Of a stretch of 64,000 nt of DNA, positions 35,557-45,358 are shown in pieces. Both the position numbers and the translations under genes were made by a program. The stretch comes from Aestuariivivens marinum (GTDB taxonomy: Bacteria > Bacteroidota > Bacteroidia > Flavobacteriales > Flavobacteriaceae): the NCBI RefSeq assembly GCF_022662175.1, contig NZ_JAKMCR010000001.1:930001-994000 (forward strand), read 5' to 3'. The notes under the pieces are model-generated. The model searched no databases. It was not told the DNA's origin and worked only from the letters and a program-made list of their open reading frames with translations. Positions within the stretch are counted from its first letter, which is position 1; each line of letters starts with the position of its first letter.

Positions 35557-37800
35557 TTGAAACAAAAAACTATCATATTAACTTTTTCCCTTTTTGTTTT
35601 GCTTTCAGTAGAAGCACAAGAAAAGCAGCAGGAACAGCCTAAACCAAAAGTAGGTCTAGTACTTAGTGGTGGAGGGGCTAAAGGCCTTGCACATATTGGG
35701 GTCCTAAAGGTTATAGATAGTCTTGGTGTTAAGATAGATTATGTAGCAGGCACCAGTATGGGAGCCATTATAGGTGCTCTTTATGCATCAGGGTATTCGG
35801 GAAAGGAATTGGATTCTGTTTTTAGAAAAATAGATTTCGATAAAATAATAAACGACGAATTGCCACGTGCCTCTAAAGCGTTTTTCGAACGGGGAAATTC
35901 AGAAAAATATGCGCTTACCCTTCCTTTTGAGGATTTCAAGGTGAAATTACCTTCGGCCTTGTCCAGAGGGCAAAATGCATACAATGCCTTATCTAAATTG
36001 TTATTGCATGTGAGTGATATTGAATTGTTTGAAAATCTACCTATCCCGTTTTTCTGTATTGCGACAAACATAGAAACAGGAGAGCCCGTTTATTTAGATA
36101 GGGGTAATTTGGCTCAGGCCATAATGGCAAGTGGGGCATTGCCATCGTTGTTTCAACCAGTAGTTATAGATGATCAAGTACTAACAGATGGTGGTGTGGT
36201 GAACAATTATCCTGTTGATGAATTGCGCGCAAAAGAGGTAGATGTTATAATAGGAGTGGATGTGCAGGATGGGTTGTTAACGAGGGAAGAATTGGGTTCT
36301 GCACCAGAGGTATTGTTGCAGATAAATAATTTTAGGACCATAAAGGCCATGGCGTCAAAGTCCAAAAAAACGGATATTTATATTAAACCTAATATCAGGG
36401 ATTTTTCTGTGGTATCTTTTGATGAAGGAGATGCTATACTAAAAAGAGGAGAAAATGCAGCATTGGAAAAAATAAAAGATTTTGAAGCTTTAACTAAGCG
36501 TATGGGGAGGTATCCAAAAATTAAAACAGAAAAATTCAAAAGCGATAGTATTCAAATTAACCAGGTTAATATTAAAGGAAATAACCGCTATACAAGAGCT
36601 TATATTTTGGGTAAGTTGAAATTGAAGGATAAGGAAAAAATCAGCTATAATGCTTTTCAAAAAGGGGTAGATAATTTGGTGGCCACTAATAATTTTGATT
36701 CGTTTTATTATGAATTGGAAAAAGATGAACTTCCTGATGAGTTTAATTTACGAGCTAATGTAAGTGAAACTAAAACAACCAACTTTTTGAAGTTAGGTTT
36801 ACATTATGACAATTTATATAAAAGTGCAGCATTAGTAAATATTACTAAAAAGCGCTTTTTATTTAACAATGATGTAACCTCTCTAGATATTATTTTGGGA
36901 GATCATGTACGTTATAATTTTGAATATTTAATCGATAAGGGATTCTATTGGAGTATAGGGTTGCGGTCCAGATTCAATGCTTTTAATAAAAACATTAGCG
37001 CACAGTTATTGTTGGATGAAGGGGAAATTGCTGCAAATGGGATAAATAAAATAGATGTAGAATTGGAAGACCAAACCAATCAATTCTATTTGCAAACCTT
37101 GTTTAGAAAAGATTTTGCATTGAGTTTAGGAGTTGAACATAAACGTTTGGAAGTTAAATCGGAAACCATATCATCATCCAATCCTAATGATGAATTTATA
37201 TTTGAAAATACCGATTATTTTAGTGTATTCGGGAATTTAAAATTAGATACCTATGATAACAGATACTTCCCTACAAGAGGGGTGTATTTTAATGGAGATG
37301 TGCACTTATACCTTTTTGCATCACATTTTAATGAAGGCTTTGACAATTTCTCTGTTGCTAAGGCGAATATGGGCTATGCATTTTCGGTTTTAGATAGAGT
37401 AGCTTTTAATCTAGATGTTAGTGGTGGGTTTAAGTTGGGTGATAAATCAACACAAACCTTAGATTTTGCTTTGGGGGGCTATGGTAACAACTTAATTAAC
37501 AATTTTATTCCGTTTTTAGGTTATGATTTTATCTCACTCACAGGTAATAGCTATGTAAAGCTAATGGCTAAAGCAGATTATGAGGTAATTAAAAACCACC
37601 ACATTACATTAGAAGGTAATTGGGCTAATATTGATGATGATATATTTGAAACAGGTGAGTGGTTTACCTTACCAGACTATAGAGGTTATGCATTAGGGTA
37701 TGCCATAAATACGTTTATTGGGCCAATAGAAGCTAAATATTCCTATTCTCCTGAGCTGAAACAAAGTATTTGGTTCTTTAATGTGGGATTTTGGTTTTAA
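35557..37800 (+). CDS. Patatin-like phospholipase fused to POTRA and BamA-type barrel (PlpD/type Vd-like)
   Basis: A 747-residue protein starting at TTG with a signal peptide (MKQKTIIL to VEAQ). Residues 30-230 are a patatin domain: the oxyanion loop LSGGGAKGLAHIG, the nucleophile in GTSMGAIIG, and the catalytic Asp in LTDGGVVNNYP, so the Ser-Asp dyad is intact. Around 335-420 a POTRA-like domain (INQVNIKGNNRYTRAYILGK) follows, and the last 320 residues form an outer-membrane barrel like BamA/TpsB ending in Phe-Trp-Phe. This order is that of PlpD-type patatins, where the barrel carries the lipase to the surface. In flavobacteria these genes are common. Confidence 0.93.
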   Translation: MKQKTIILTFSLFVLLSVEAQEKQQEQPKPKVGLVLSGGGAKGLAHIGVLKVIDSLGVKIDYVAGTSMGAIIGALYASGYSGKELDSVFRKIDFDKIINDELPRASKAFFERGNSEKYALTLPFEDFKVKLPSALSRGQNAYNALSKLLLHVSDIELFENLPIPFFCIATNIETGEPVYLDRGNLAQAIMASGALPSLFQPVVIDDQVLTDGGVVNNYPVDELRAKEVDVIIGVDVQDGLLTREELGSAPEVLLQINNFRTIKAMASKSKKTDIYIKPNIRDFSVVSFDEGDAILKRGENAALEKIKDFEALTKRMGRYPKIKTEKFKSDSIQINQVNIKGNNRYTRAYILGKLKLKDKEKISYNAFQKGVDNLVATNNFDSFYYELEKDELPDEFNLRANVSETKTTNFLKLGLHYDNLYKSAALVNITKKRFLFNNDVTSLDIILGDHVRYNFEYLIDKGFYWSIGLRSRFNAFNKNISAQLLLDEGEIAANGINKIDVELEDQTNQFYLQTLFRKDFALSLGVEHKRLEVKSETISSSNPNDEFIFENTDYFSVFGNLKLDTYDNRYFPTRGVYFNGDVHLYLFASHFNEGFDNFSVAKANMGYAFSVLDRVAFNLDVSGGFKLGDKSTQTLDFALGGYGNNLINNFIPFLGYDFISLTGNSYVKLMAKADYEVIKNHHITLEGNWANIDDDIFETGEWFTLPDYRGYALGYAINTFIGPIEAKYSYSPELKQSIWFFNVGFWF

Positions 37801-37907
37801 TTGATTTAAAAATCGCGATATTTGTTCAATATGCAATCTTTTTGGAACGATTTATTGCTATTTCTACATTGCCTTATCAAGCGAAATCCTGAATAAGTTG
37901 GCATTAT

Positions 37908-37933
37908 TGTCATTCCTGCGAAGGCAGGAATCA
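37908..37933. repeat. GTCATTCC-type repeat upstream of hmgA
   Basis: TTGTCATTCCTGCGAAGGCAGGAATC is a short hairpin: ATTCCTGC pairs with GCAGGAAT around GAAG. A similar element lies immediately after the same gene (39158). The rest of the 197-base gap before hmgA holds nothing else that I recognise. Confidence 0.7.
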
Positions 37934-37997
37934 CCTATAATTTTATTATCTTTAGTAGAATTTATTTACTTTTTATATCTAACTTAAAATAAAAAAA

Positions 37998-39155
37998 ATG
38001 CCATTCTATCATAAATTAGGGGAGGTGCCTCATAAAAGACATATACAATTTAGAAAACCAGATGGAAGCTTATACTATGAGCAATTGTTTGGAACTATTG
38101 GTTTCGATGGTATGTACACCAATAGTTACCACGAGCAACGCCCTACACAGGTGAAAGCTATTAAAAAACAATATAGTGTAGCACCAAAAATAGCTAGAGC
38201 AAATAATATCCAATCGTATCGTTTAAAAGGGTTCGAAGTAAAACCAGAGAGCGATTTTCTAGAAAGCCGTAAAACTGTTTTGGTAAATAGTGATTGTGCC
38301 ATTGTTTTGGCAGCGCCAAAACATTCCACTAAAGATTACTTTTACAAGAATACCGATGCCGATGAGTTGATTTTCATTCATAAAGGAACTGGTAAATTGC
38401 GTACTATGTTGGGTAACCTCGATTTTAAGTACGGCGATTATCTTTTAATTCCAAGAGGGATTATTTATAAAATAGATTTTGATACCGAGGACAATCGATT
38501 GTTTATTGTAGAGTCACATCGCCCGATATATACTCCAAAACGCTATCGCAATTGGTTTGGACAATTATTGGAACATTCGCCATTTTGTGAACGCGATATT
38601 CTTAGGCCACAAGAGTTGGAAACCTATAACGAGTTGGGGGACTTTTTAATAAAGGTCAAGAAGAAAGGTGAAATCATTGAAATGGTCTATGCTTCACATC
38701 CTTTTGATGTTATTGGATACGACGGTTATAATTTTCCTTATGCGTTTTCAATTCATGATTTTGAGCCTATAACGGGACGTATTCATCAACCACCACCAGT
38801 GCACCAAACCTTTGAAACCGATGCTTTTGTGGTGTGTAGCTTTGTGCCACGGTTGTACGATTACCATCCACAATCAATTCCTGCGCCATATAACCATAGC
38901 AATATAGATAGCGATGAGGTGTTATATTATGTAGATGGTGATTTTATGAGTAGAAATGACATTGAGGCGGGGCAGATATCGCTACATCCGGCAGGAATAC
39001 CTCATGGGCCTCACCCTGGAGCAACCGAAAGGAGTATTGCCAAAGTTGAGACTCAAGAGTTAGCGGTTATGGTAGACACCTTCAAACCATTAATGGTTAC
39101 GGAGGAAGCTATGAAAATAGCCGATGAAGATTATTATAAATCTTGGTTGGAATAA
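37998..39155 (+). CDS. hmgA: Homogentisate 1,2-dioxygenase
   Basis: A 385-residue non-heme iron dioxygenase that opens the homogentisate ring to maleylacetoacetate in tyrosine and phenylalanine breakdown. The cupin core and family motifs are visible: MPFYHKLGEVPHKRHIQFRK at the start, FGDYLLIPRGIIYKIDFDTE-like strands in the middle, the iron-site region IHDFEPITGRIHQPPPVHQT, and LHPAGIPHGPHPGATE, which carries metal-ligand His residues. Length is shorter than human HGD (445), as usual for Bacteroidota. The next gene, hppD, makes its substrate. The gene is bracketed on both sides by the same repeat type. Confidence 0.96.
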   Translation: MPFYHKLGEVPHKRHIQFRKPDGSLYYEQLFGTIGFDGMYTNSYHEQRPTQVKAIKKQYSVAPKIARANNIQSYRLKGFEVKPESDFLESRKTVLVNSDCAIVLAAPKHSTKDYFYKNTDADELIFIHKGTGKLRTMLGNLDFKYGDYLLIPRGIIYKIDFDTEDNRLFIVESHRPIYTPKRYRNWFGQLLEHSPFCERDILRPQELETYNELGDFLIKVKKKGEIIEMVYASHPFDVIGYDGYNFPYAFSIHDFEPITGRIHQPPPVHQTFETDAFVVCSFVPRLYDYHPQSIPAPYNHSNIDSDEVLYYVDGDFMSRNDIEAGQISLHPAGIPHGPHPGATERSIAKVETQELAVMVDTFKPLMVTEEAMKIADEDYYKSWLE

Positions 39156-39157
39156 AT

Positions 39158-39183
39158 TGTCATTCCCGAGAAGGTGGGAATTC
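39158..39183. repeat. GTCATTCC-type repeat downstream of hmgA
   Basis: TTGTCATTCCCGAGAAGGTGGGAATTC starts three bases after the hmgA stop. It pairs as ATTCCC with GGGAAT and is a diverged relative of the copy at 37908. Confidence 0.65.
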
Positions 39184-39281
39184 ATATTATCAAAGTTTTA
39201 TTCAAAACGATAAGATTCCTGCATTTGCAGCAAAGACAGAGGATGAACAATTAATTTCATCAACAATAAACCATTTAGATT

Positions 39282-40442
39282 ATGAGTAAAAACATAGAAT
39301 CAGTAAACTACGGTTTAGAAAAAATATTTAAAGGAGCACAAGATTTTTTGCCACTTCTGGGAACAGATTATGTAGAGTTTTATGTGGGTAATGCCAAACA
39401 GGCAGCACATTTTTATAAAGCGGCATTCGGTTTTCAATCCTATGCCTACAAAGGACTGGAAACAGGGTCTAAAGAAACCGTAAGTTATGTGCTAAAACAG
39501 GACAAAATTAAATTAGTATTAACAACACCACTTAATAGCAAGTCACCTATTAATGACCATATTGTAAAGCATGGTGATGGTGTTAAAGTCGTTGCGCTTT
39601 GGGTAGAAGATGCCCGAAAGGCCTATCAAGAGACTACGGCTCGTGGAGCAAAATCGTATATGGAACCAATTGTGGAAAATGACGAACATGGTGAAGTAGT
39701 TAGAGCAGGTATATATACCTATGGGGAAACGGTTCATATGTTTGTAGAACGCAAGAATTATAACGGTTCATTTTTGCCGGGGTTTAAAGCATGGGAGAGT
39801 GATTACAACCCAACACAGGTAGGTTTAAAATATATAGACCATATGGTAGGTAATGTAGGTTGGGGACAAATGAATACTTGGGTTAAATGGTACGAAGAGG
39901 TAATGGGATTTGAAAACTTTTTGTCTTTTGATGACACGCAAATCCATACCGAGTATTCGGCACTTATGAGTAAAGTGATGAGTAATGGTAACGGACGCAT
40001 AAAATTCCCAATTAATGAACCAGCAGAAGGCAAAAAGAAATCACAAATTGAAGAATATCTTGATTTTTATGAGGGTCCTGGTGTGCAACATATTGCTGTT
40101 GCAACAGACGATATTATAAGTACGGTAAGTCAATTAAGGGCTAGAGGTGTAGAGTTTCTATCAACCCCACCAGAGGAATATTATAAGGCAGTCCCTGGGC
40201 GTTTAGAAGAACACAGTCATGAGTTAAGGGAAAATATAGAAACCCTTAAAAGCCTGGGAATTATGATTGATGCTGATGAAGAAGGCTATTTACTTCAAAT
40301 ATTTACAAAACCTGTCGAAGACAGGCCTACATTATTTTTCGAAATCATACAGCGAATGGGGGCAAAAGGCTTTGGGGCAGGAAACTTTAAGGCGTTATTT
40401 GAATCAATAGAAAGGGAACAGGCAAAAAGAGGAACTTTGTAG
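39282..40442 (+). CDS. hppD: 4-hydroxyphenylpyruvate dioxygenase
   Basis: A 386-residue Fe(II) enzyme of the vicinal-oxygen-chelate (glyoxalase) fold that turns 4-hydroxyphenylpyruvate into homogentisate. Two VOC halves are visible: the first with VEFYVGNAKQAAHFYKAAFGF, the second with the metal ligands His in IDHMVGNV and VQHIAVATDD, and the Glu in FFEIIQRMGAKGFGAGNFK near the C-terminus, which also forms the gating helix. Length is normal. It follows hmgA after a repeat of about 25 bases in a 126-base gap, so the pair covers two consecutive steps of tyrosine degradation. Confidence 0.97.
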   Translation: MSKNIESVNYGLEKIFKGAQDFLPLLGTDYVEFYVGNAKQAAHFYKAAFGFQSYAYKGLETGSKETVSYVLKQDKIKLVLTTPLNSKSPINDHIVKHGDGVKVVALWVEDARKAYQETTARGAKSYMEPIVENDEHGEVVRAGIYTYGETVHMFVERKNYNGSFLPGFKAWESDYNPTQVGLKYIDHMVGNVGWGQMNTWVKWYEEVMGFENFLSFDDTQIHTEYSALMSKVMSNGNGRIKFPINEPAEGKKKSQIEEYLDFYEGPGVQHIAVATDDIISTVSQLRARGVEFLSTPPEEYYKAVPGRLEEHSHELRENIETLKSLGIMIDADEEGYLLQIFTKPVEDRPTLFFEIIQRMGAKGFGAGNFKALFESIEREQAKRGTL

Positions 40443-40457
40443 AGTTATGCATTAAAC

Positions 40458-40495
40458 AAAATGCTATCGAATTTTATTTTTTGATGGCGTTTTTT
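40458..40495 (+). terminator. Terminator downstream of hppD
   Basis: AAAATGCTATC (40458-40468) pairs with GATGGCGTTTT (40483-40493), with two G-U pairs, and runs into T6. Confidence 0.65.
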
Positions 40496-40559
40496 GTTTT
40501 AATACTTTTGGAACAGTAATTGTAATTTATGTATTGAAAATGCAATTATAATGTGAGCT

Positions 40560-41366
40560 ATGAACAAAAGACGACATATAGTATTTCTTTTATTGCTAAC
40601 TCAAGTAGCTGTTGCGCAATCCGATTTGTTAAAAACCCAAACCAATGAATCGGCTTTTGGCGTTGGAGAATGGTTTAAGTTTAGAATGAGTTATAGTGGA
40701 TTTTTAAAAGCAGGAAATGCAACATTAACAGTAAAAGAATCGAAATATAATAACAAGGACACCTATCATGTTGTTGGCAAAGGGTGGACTACCGGTATGA
40801 TCAAATGGTTTTTCAAGGTAAAGGATCGTTATGAGAGTTATTTTTATAAAGATTCAATCAAGCCATATCGGTTTATAAGAAATATAGATGAAGGAGGTCA
40901 TACCAAGGATATTGAAATCGATTTCGACCAAGAGAACTATAAAGCTTATGTTAATGACAAAAAGCATAATAAAAAAGCAATTTTCGATACCAAACCCAAT
41001 ATTCAGGATATGGTATCTACGTTTTATTACCTTAGAAATAATTTAGATACCAAAAAATTAAAAGTAGGAGATGAAGTAAGGGTAGATATGTTTTTTGATG
41101 AAGAAAACTATGGTTTTAAATTAAAATACCTAGGTGAAGATATTATTGATACAGACTTTGGTACTATTGAAGCATTAAAATTCAGGCCTTATGTAATGGC
41201 GGGACGTGTTTTTAAAGAGGAGGAAAGTTTAACACTATGGGTGTCAAAAGACAAAAATAAAGTACCTTTACGTATTAAAGCCGATTTGGCCGTAGGTTCT
41301 TTAAGAGCAGACTTAGAAGCCTTTAAGGGATTAAAGCATCCGTTTAAAATTGTTGTAAATAATTGA
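40560..41366 (+). CDS. DUF3108-domain periplasmic protein
   Basis: A 268-residue protein with a signal peptide (ending near QVAVAQ). The rest matches the DUF3108 fold: GVGEWFKFRMSYSGFLKAGN at the start of the domain, the WTTGMIKWFFKVKDRYESYF block, and FDTKPNIQDMVSTFYYLRN. The family makes a lipocalin-like or beta-rich barrel, and its role is unknown; several members are linked to envelope or lipid handling. It begins a compact plus-strand run with kynA (6 bases), the M23 peptidase (overlap) and pgi (1 base), with promoter presumably in the 118-base gap behind hppD. Confidence 0.88.
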   Translation: MNKRRHIVFLLLLTQVAVAQSDLLKTQTNESAFGVGEWFKFRMSYSGFLKAGNATLTVKESKYNNKDTYHVVGKGWTTGMIKWFFKVKDRYESYFYKDSIKPYRFIRNIDEGGHTKDIEIDFDQENYKAYVNDKKHNKKAIFDTKPNIQDMVSTFYYLRNNLDTKKLKVGDEVRVDMFFDEENYGFKLKYLGEDIIDTDFGTIEALKFRPYVMAGRVFKEEESLTLWVSKDKNKVPLRIKADLAVGSLRADLEAFKGLKHPFKIVVNN

Positions 41367-41372
41367 GGCATT

Positions 41373-42290
41373 TTGAACAAAAAAGTAATTCACCAACTTA
41401 AAGAGAAATTTAATAGTATAGGACAGGATGTAGAGACACATATTGAAGGCTTATTACATAGTAAGCCCATTACGTATTGGGATTACATACAAACCGATGT
41501 CCTACTAAATCTACAAGTAACCCGTACATCGCTTCCAGATGAGAAGGTGTTCATTATGTACCACCAAGTTACAGAACTCTTATTTAAAATGATACTTAGC
41601 GAAATGGAGCAAGTTGCTAAACACCCATCACTAACAGCAGATATTTTTGCCGATAAGATTATGCGTGTGAGTAGGTATTTTGATGTACTTACATCTTCTT
41701 TTAGTATTATGAAGGATGGGATGGATGTCGCACAGTATAATAAATTTAGAACAACATTGACTCCTGCTAGTGGTTTTCAAAGCGCACAATATAGAAAAAT
41801 TGAATTTGCTTCTACCGAACTCATCAATCTTATTGATAAGCGTTTTAGGGAAACAATAGACCGAAATTCATCTTACGAAAACGCCTTTGAACATTTGTAC
41901 TGGCAAGCTGCAGGCAAAGATTATGAAACGGGTAAAAAGAGCTACACTTTAACAGTTTTTGAAGACCGTTATAAAGATGAATTTATTAGATTTACGCAAT
42001 TTTATAATAAAAATAACCTTTGGACTAAATTTAAAGGTTTACCCGATAGGGTAAAGACCGATAAAGCATTAATTAAGGCTATGCGCCACTACGATTATAC
42101 AGTAAACATTAAATGGGTTATGGCGCATTATAATACAGCAAACCATTATTTAAATATAGGAGGCAAAACGGCTGAGGCCACAGGTGGAAGTGAGTGGGTG
42201 AAATACATGCACCCAAAATATCAAAAACGAATATTCTTTCCAGAATTATGGACAAAAAAAGAACTAGAAGATTGGGGAACAAATATTTAA
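41373..42290 (+). CDS. kynA: Tryptophan 2,3-dioxygenase
   Basis: A 305-residue heme enzyme that oxidises tryptophan to N-formylkynurenine, the first step of the kynurenine route. YHQVTELLFKMIL carries the substrate-side His, SGFQSAQYRKIEF the Ser-Gly-Phe-Gln-Ser-x-x-x-Arg motif for the carboxylate, and the heme-proximal His lies in the NHYLNIGGK region, followed by ATGGSEWVKYM. The start is a TTG 6 bases after the DUF3108 stop, which gives the normal N-terminus. Its 3' end overlaps the M23 peptidase gene by 43 bases. Other kynurenine genes are not in the window. Confidence 0.96.
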   Translation: MNKKVIHQLKEKFNSIGQDVETHIEGLLHSKPITYWDYIQTDVLLNLQVTRTSLPDEKVFIMYHQVTELLFKMILSEMEQVAKHPSLTADIFADKIMRVSRYFDVLTSSFSIMKDGMDVAQYNKFRTTLTPASGFQSAQYRKIEFASTELINLIDKRFRETIDRNSSYENAFEHLYWQAAGKDYETGKKSYTLTVFEDRYKDEFIRFTQFYNKNNLWTKFKGLPDRVKTDKALIKAMRHYDYTVNIKWVMAHYNTANHYLNIGGKTAEATGGSEWVKYMHPKYQKRIFFPELWTKKELEDWGTNI

Positions 42291-43579
42291 TTATAACAGT
42301 ATTATTAGCTATAACTTTTTATAGCTGTATAAATGACCAAAACAAAACAGAACACGAATTAAAAGAAAAAATTGCTAAGGTCGAAGAACCTAAAGAAGTT
42401 TTTGAATTTGGGTTTAAACTTAACGATTATATTGTCAAAAGAGACACCGTAAAAGCAGGGGAAAGCTTTGGAAAGGTTTTAGAACAAAATAAAATAGGTT
42501 ATCCTAAGATATTTTACATTGCAGAGGAAACTAAAAAAACGTATGATATTGCTAGATATTTTCAAAAAGGGAAACCATATACATTATTATGTGCAAAAGA
42601 CTCTTTAGAATCTCCAGAGGCGTTTATTTATCAGCCAACTAAAGAGGAGTATATAGTTATTAATTTTAAGGACTCCATACATGCTTATAAAAGCAAAAAG
42701 CCTATAAAATATGTTGAAAAATCCATTACAGGGATAGTTACAAGCAGTATTTCAGAAACGATTGATAAATTAGGGGTAAGTCCGGTACTAACCAATAAAA
42801 TGGCCGATGAAATTTATGCATGGACCATAGACTTTAACCGTTTACAAAAAGGTGATCGTTTTAAGGTTATTTATACCGATAAATATATAGACGATACCAT
42901 TTATACTGGAGTACACGATGTTAAAGCAGCCTATTTTGAGCATAACAACGAACCCTTTTATGCCTTTCGTTTTCAGACAGATTCTGTAAAAGGGATAGTC
43001 GATTATTTTAGTGAAGAAGCCAAGAATTTAAGAAGGGCTTTTCTTAAATCTCCTATACAGTTTGGTAGAATATCATCCCGATATAATTTAAAACGCCGTA
43101 TTGCTTACTATGGATACAAAGTGCGTCCTCACAAAGGTACCGATTTTGCCGCACCTGTTGGAACACCAATTCGTGCAACGGCAAATGGAACAGTCACTGA
43201 GTCTACCCGAAAGGGAGGCAATGGCAAGTATGTAAAAATAAGACATAATGCTACTTATGAAACCCAATACCTACACATGAGTAGGCGTAATGTTAAAGTG
43301 GGCCAGTTTGTGAAGCAAGGAGACGTAATTGGTTATGTAGGTATGACAGGAAATACAGGAGGGCCGCATGTGTGTTATCGTTTTTGGAAAAATGGGAGGC
43401 AAGTCGATCCGTTTAGGGAAAAATTACCAGAAGCGAAACCTATTTCGGATAGTTTAAAAGTTAAGTACCTAGACTTCATAAAACCTATAAAATACCAATT
43501 GGATAATATCTTTTTTGAACCGGACATTACAGACGATATTGAATTGGAAACCCCTGTAATTAAACAAGCAGAATCATAA
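42248..43579 (+). CDS. M23-family metallopeptidase (LysM-less, lipoprotein-like N-terminus)
   Basis: A 443-residue envelope peptidase. The start at ATG 42248 ([15 protein letters not shown]) gives a lipoprotein signal with lipobox FYSC; the reading frame extends upstream within kynA without support. The middle segment (about 60-290) resembles the N-terminal region of Bacteroidota peptidoglycan DD-metallopeptidases. The Peptidase_M23 (LytM) domain follows with [14 protein letters not shown] (His and Asp zinc ligands), LHMSRRN and [12 protein letters not shown], completing the HxxxD...HxH set, so it is likely active on peptide bridges of peptidoglycan. It shares 43 bases with kynA and is 1 base ahead of pgi. 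Confidence 0.92.
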   Translation: MDKKRTRRLGNKYLIITVLLAITFYSCINDQNKTEHELKEKIAKVEEPKEVFEFGFKLNDYIVKRDTVKAGESFGKVLEQNKIGYPKIFYIAEETKKTYDIARYFQKGKPYTLLCAKDSLESPEAFIYQPTKEEYIVINFKDSIHAYKSKKPIKYVEKSITGIVTSSISETIDKLGVSPVLTNKMADEIYAWTIDFNRLQKGDRFKVIYTDKYIDDTIYTGVHDVKAAYFEHNNEPFYAFRFQTDSVKGIVDYFSEEAKNLRRAFLKSPIQFGRISSRYNLKRRIAYYGYKVRPHKGTDFAAPVGTPIRATANGTVTESTRKGGNGKYVKIRHNATYETQYLHMSRRNVKVGQFVKQGDVIGYVGMTGNTGGPHVCYRFWKNGRQVDPFREKLPEAKPISDSLKVKYLDFIKPIKYQLDNIFFEPDITDDIELETPVIKQAES

Positions 43580-43580
43580 T

Positions 43581-45200
43581 ATGGCATTACCAAGTATAAA
43601 TCCTACGACAACAAAAGCGTGGAAAGAAATTGAGGCACACTTTAATAAAGTGTCTAATATGCATATGAAAGATTTATTTGCTCAGGATGATAAGAGAGCT
43701 GATAAGTTTACTATAAAATGGGAAGACTTTTATGTTGATTACTCTAAAAATAGAATAACCGACGATACCATAGCTTTACTTTTAGAATTGGCAGAAGAAG
43801 TTAAACTAAAAGAAGCTATAGAAAGTCAGTTTTCTGGAGAAAAAATTAATCAAACCGAAGGGCGTGCAGTCCTACATACAGCTTTAAGAGCACCAAAATC
43901 AGATATTTTTTATGTAGATGGCGTTAATGTTGTTCCTGAGGTACATGAGGTTAAGGAAAAAATTAAGGGATTCACAAATCAGGTTGTTAATGGCCAATTA
44001 AAAGGTTATACAGGTAAAGCGTTTACCGATGTGGTGAATATAGGGATTGGCGGTTCAGATTTGGGGCCAGCAATGGTTGTAGAAGCGTTACAGTATTACA
44101 AAAACCACTTAACAACTCACTTTGTAAGTAATGTAGATGGTGATCATGTAAACGAGGTTGTAAAAAAGTTGGACCCAGAAACGACTTTGTTTGTTGTGGT
44201 TTCTAAAACCTTTACTACTCAAGAGACTTTATCGAATGCGACTACCATTAAAGAATGGTTTTTAAAATCAGCTAAAGAGGAAGATATTGCTAAACATTTT
44301 GTGGCTGTATCTACAAATTTAGATGCCGTAAAAGGTTTTGGCATTGATGAAAACAACGTTTTCCCTATGTGGGATTGGGTTGGAGGTCGTTTTTCACTAT
44401 GGAGTGCCGTAGGGTTGAGCATTAGCTTGGCAGTGGGCTATGACCATTTTGACAGCCTACTTAGTGGCGCCAATAAAATGGATAATCACTTTAAAAATAA
44501 AGATTTTAAAAATAACATACCTGTAGTTTTAGCATTAATAAGTATTTGGTATAACAACTTTTTTAAAGCCGAAAGTGAAGCTATTATTCCATATTCCCAA
44601 TATTTAAACCAGTTTGCCACCTATTTGCAACAAGGTATAATGGAAAGTAACGGCAAAAGTGTTGATAGAAATGGTAATCCCATAGATTATCAAACGGGGA
44701 CTATTATTTGGGGTGAGCCAGGAACCAATTCACAGCATGCCTTTTTTCAATTGATACATCAAGGAACTAAGTTAATACCAGCCGATTTCATTGGTTTTGT
44801 ATCTTCTTTGCATGGAAATAAAGATCATCAAGATAAATTGATTTCCAACTTTTTAGCACAAACCGAAGCGTTGTTAAACGGAAAAACCGAAACACAGGTT
44901 GTTGAAGAAGGAACCACGCAAAATATTGTTCCCTTTAAGATATTTAATGGCAATAAACCTACCAATACTATTTTTATAGATAAGCTAACACCAGAGAGTT
45001 TAGGTAAGCTAATTGCGATGTACGAACATAAAATTTTTGTTCAAGGTATAATTTGGAACATATTTAGTTATGACCAATTCGGTGTGGAATTAGGGAAACA
45101 ATTGGCAACAAGAATTTTAAAGGAATTTAGCGGAACAATTGTTGATAAGCACGATGTCTCTACTCAAAATTTATTAAATTATTATAAGGGAAAATCTTAA
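43581..45200 (+). CDS. pgi: Glucose-6-phosphate isomerase
   Basis: A 539-residue enzyme interconverting glucose-6-phosphate and fructose-6-phosphate. Family landmarks are the GIGGSDLGP loop, [10 protein letters not shown], the signature [17 protein letters not shown], the catalytic-Glu region [12 protein letters not shown], and [20 protein letters not shown] with the catalytic His. Length is typical of the E. coli-type enzyme. It is one base behind the M23 peptidase gene and is followed by a strong terminator, so it closes the run of genes that began at the DUF3108 protein. Confidence 0.98.
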   Translation: MALPSINPTTTKAWKEIEAHFNKVSNMHMKDLFAQDDKRADKFTIKWEDFYVDYSKNRITDDTIALLLELAEEVKLKEAIESQFSGEKINQTEGRAVLHTALRAPKSDIFYVDGVNVVPEVHEVKEKIKGFTNQVVNGQLKGYTGKAFTDVVNIGIGGSDLGPAMVVEALQYYKNHLTTHFVSNVDGDHVNEVVKKLDPETTLFVVVSKTFTTQETLSNATTIKEWFLKSAKEEDIAKHFVAVSTNLDAVKGFGIDENNVFPMWDWVGGRFSLWSAVGLSISLAVGYDHFDSLLSGANKMDNHFKNKDFKNNIPVVLALISIWYNNFFKAESEAIIPYSQYLNQFATYLQQGIMESNGKSVDRNGNPIDYQTGTIIWGEPGTNSQHAFFQLIHQGTKLIPADFIGFVSSLHGNKDHQDKLISNFLAQTEALLNGKTETQVVEEGTTQNIVPFKIFNGNKPTNTIFIDKLTPESLGKLIAMYEHKIFVQGIIWNIFSYDQFGVELGKQLATRILKEFSGTIVDKHDVSTQNLLNYYKGKS

Positions 45201-45231
45201 TAAAGTAAGATTATATCAGAGGAATTCAATT

Positions 45232-45265
45232 AAAACTGTTAATATGCAAATATTAACAGTTTTTT
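45232..45265 (+). terminator. Strong terminator after pgi
   Basis: A 14-bp perfect stem (45232-45245 with 45250-45263; AAAACTGTTAATAT and its complement) with a GCAA loop and a T-run. The symmetry lets it work in either direction. Confidence 0.9.
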
Positions 45266-45325
45266 ATTTATTAACAATTGTTAAATTTTTTAACATTTAG
45301 GTAATAATAATCAGTCTTTTATGGT

Positions 45326-45333
45326 TATTTTTG
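45326..45333 (+). promoter_or_regulatory. Candidate promoter box for the TonB receptor at 45359
   Basis: TATTTTTG matches TAnnTTTG and lies 25 bases before the start codon, after a strong terminator. No good -33 element is visible. Confidence 0.4.
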
Positions 45334-45358
45334 CCATGACTAATTCAAATAATTAATT

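Noticed and set aside
42194-42247. Upstream start for the M23 peptidase inside kynA
   Set aside because: It would overlap kynA by almost 100 bases and spoil the lipoprotein signal; ATG 42248 gives a proper lipobox.
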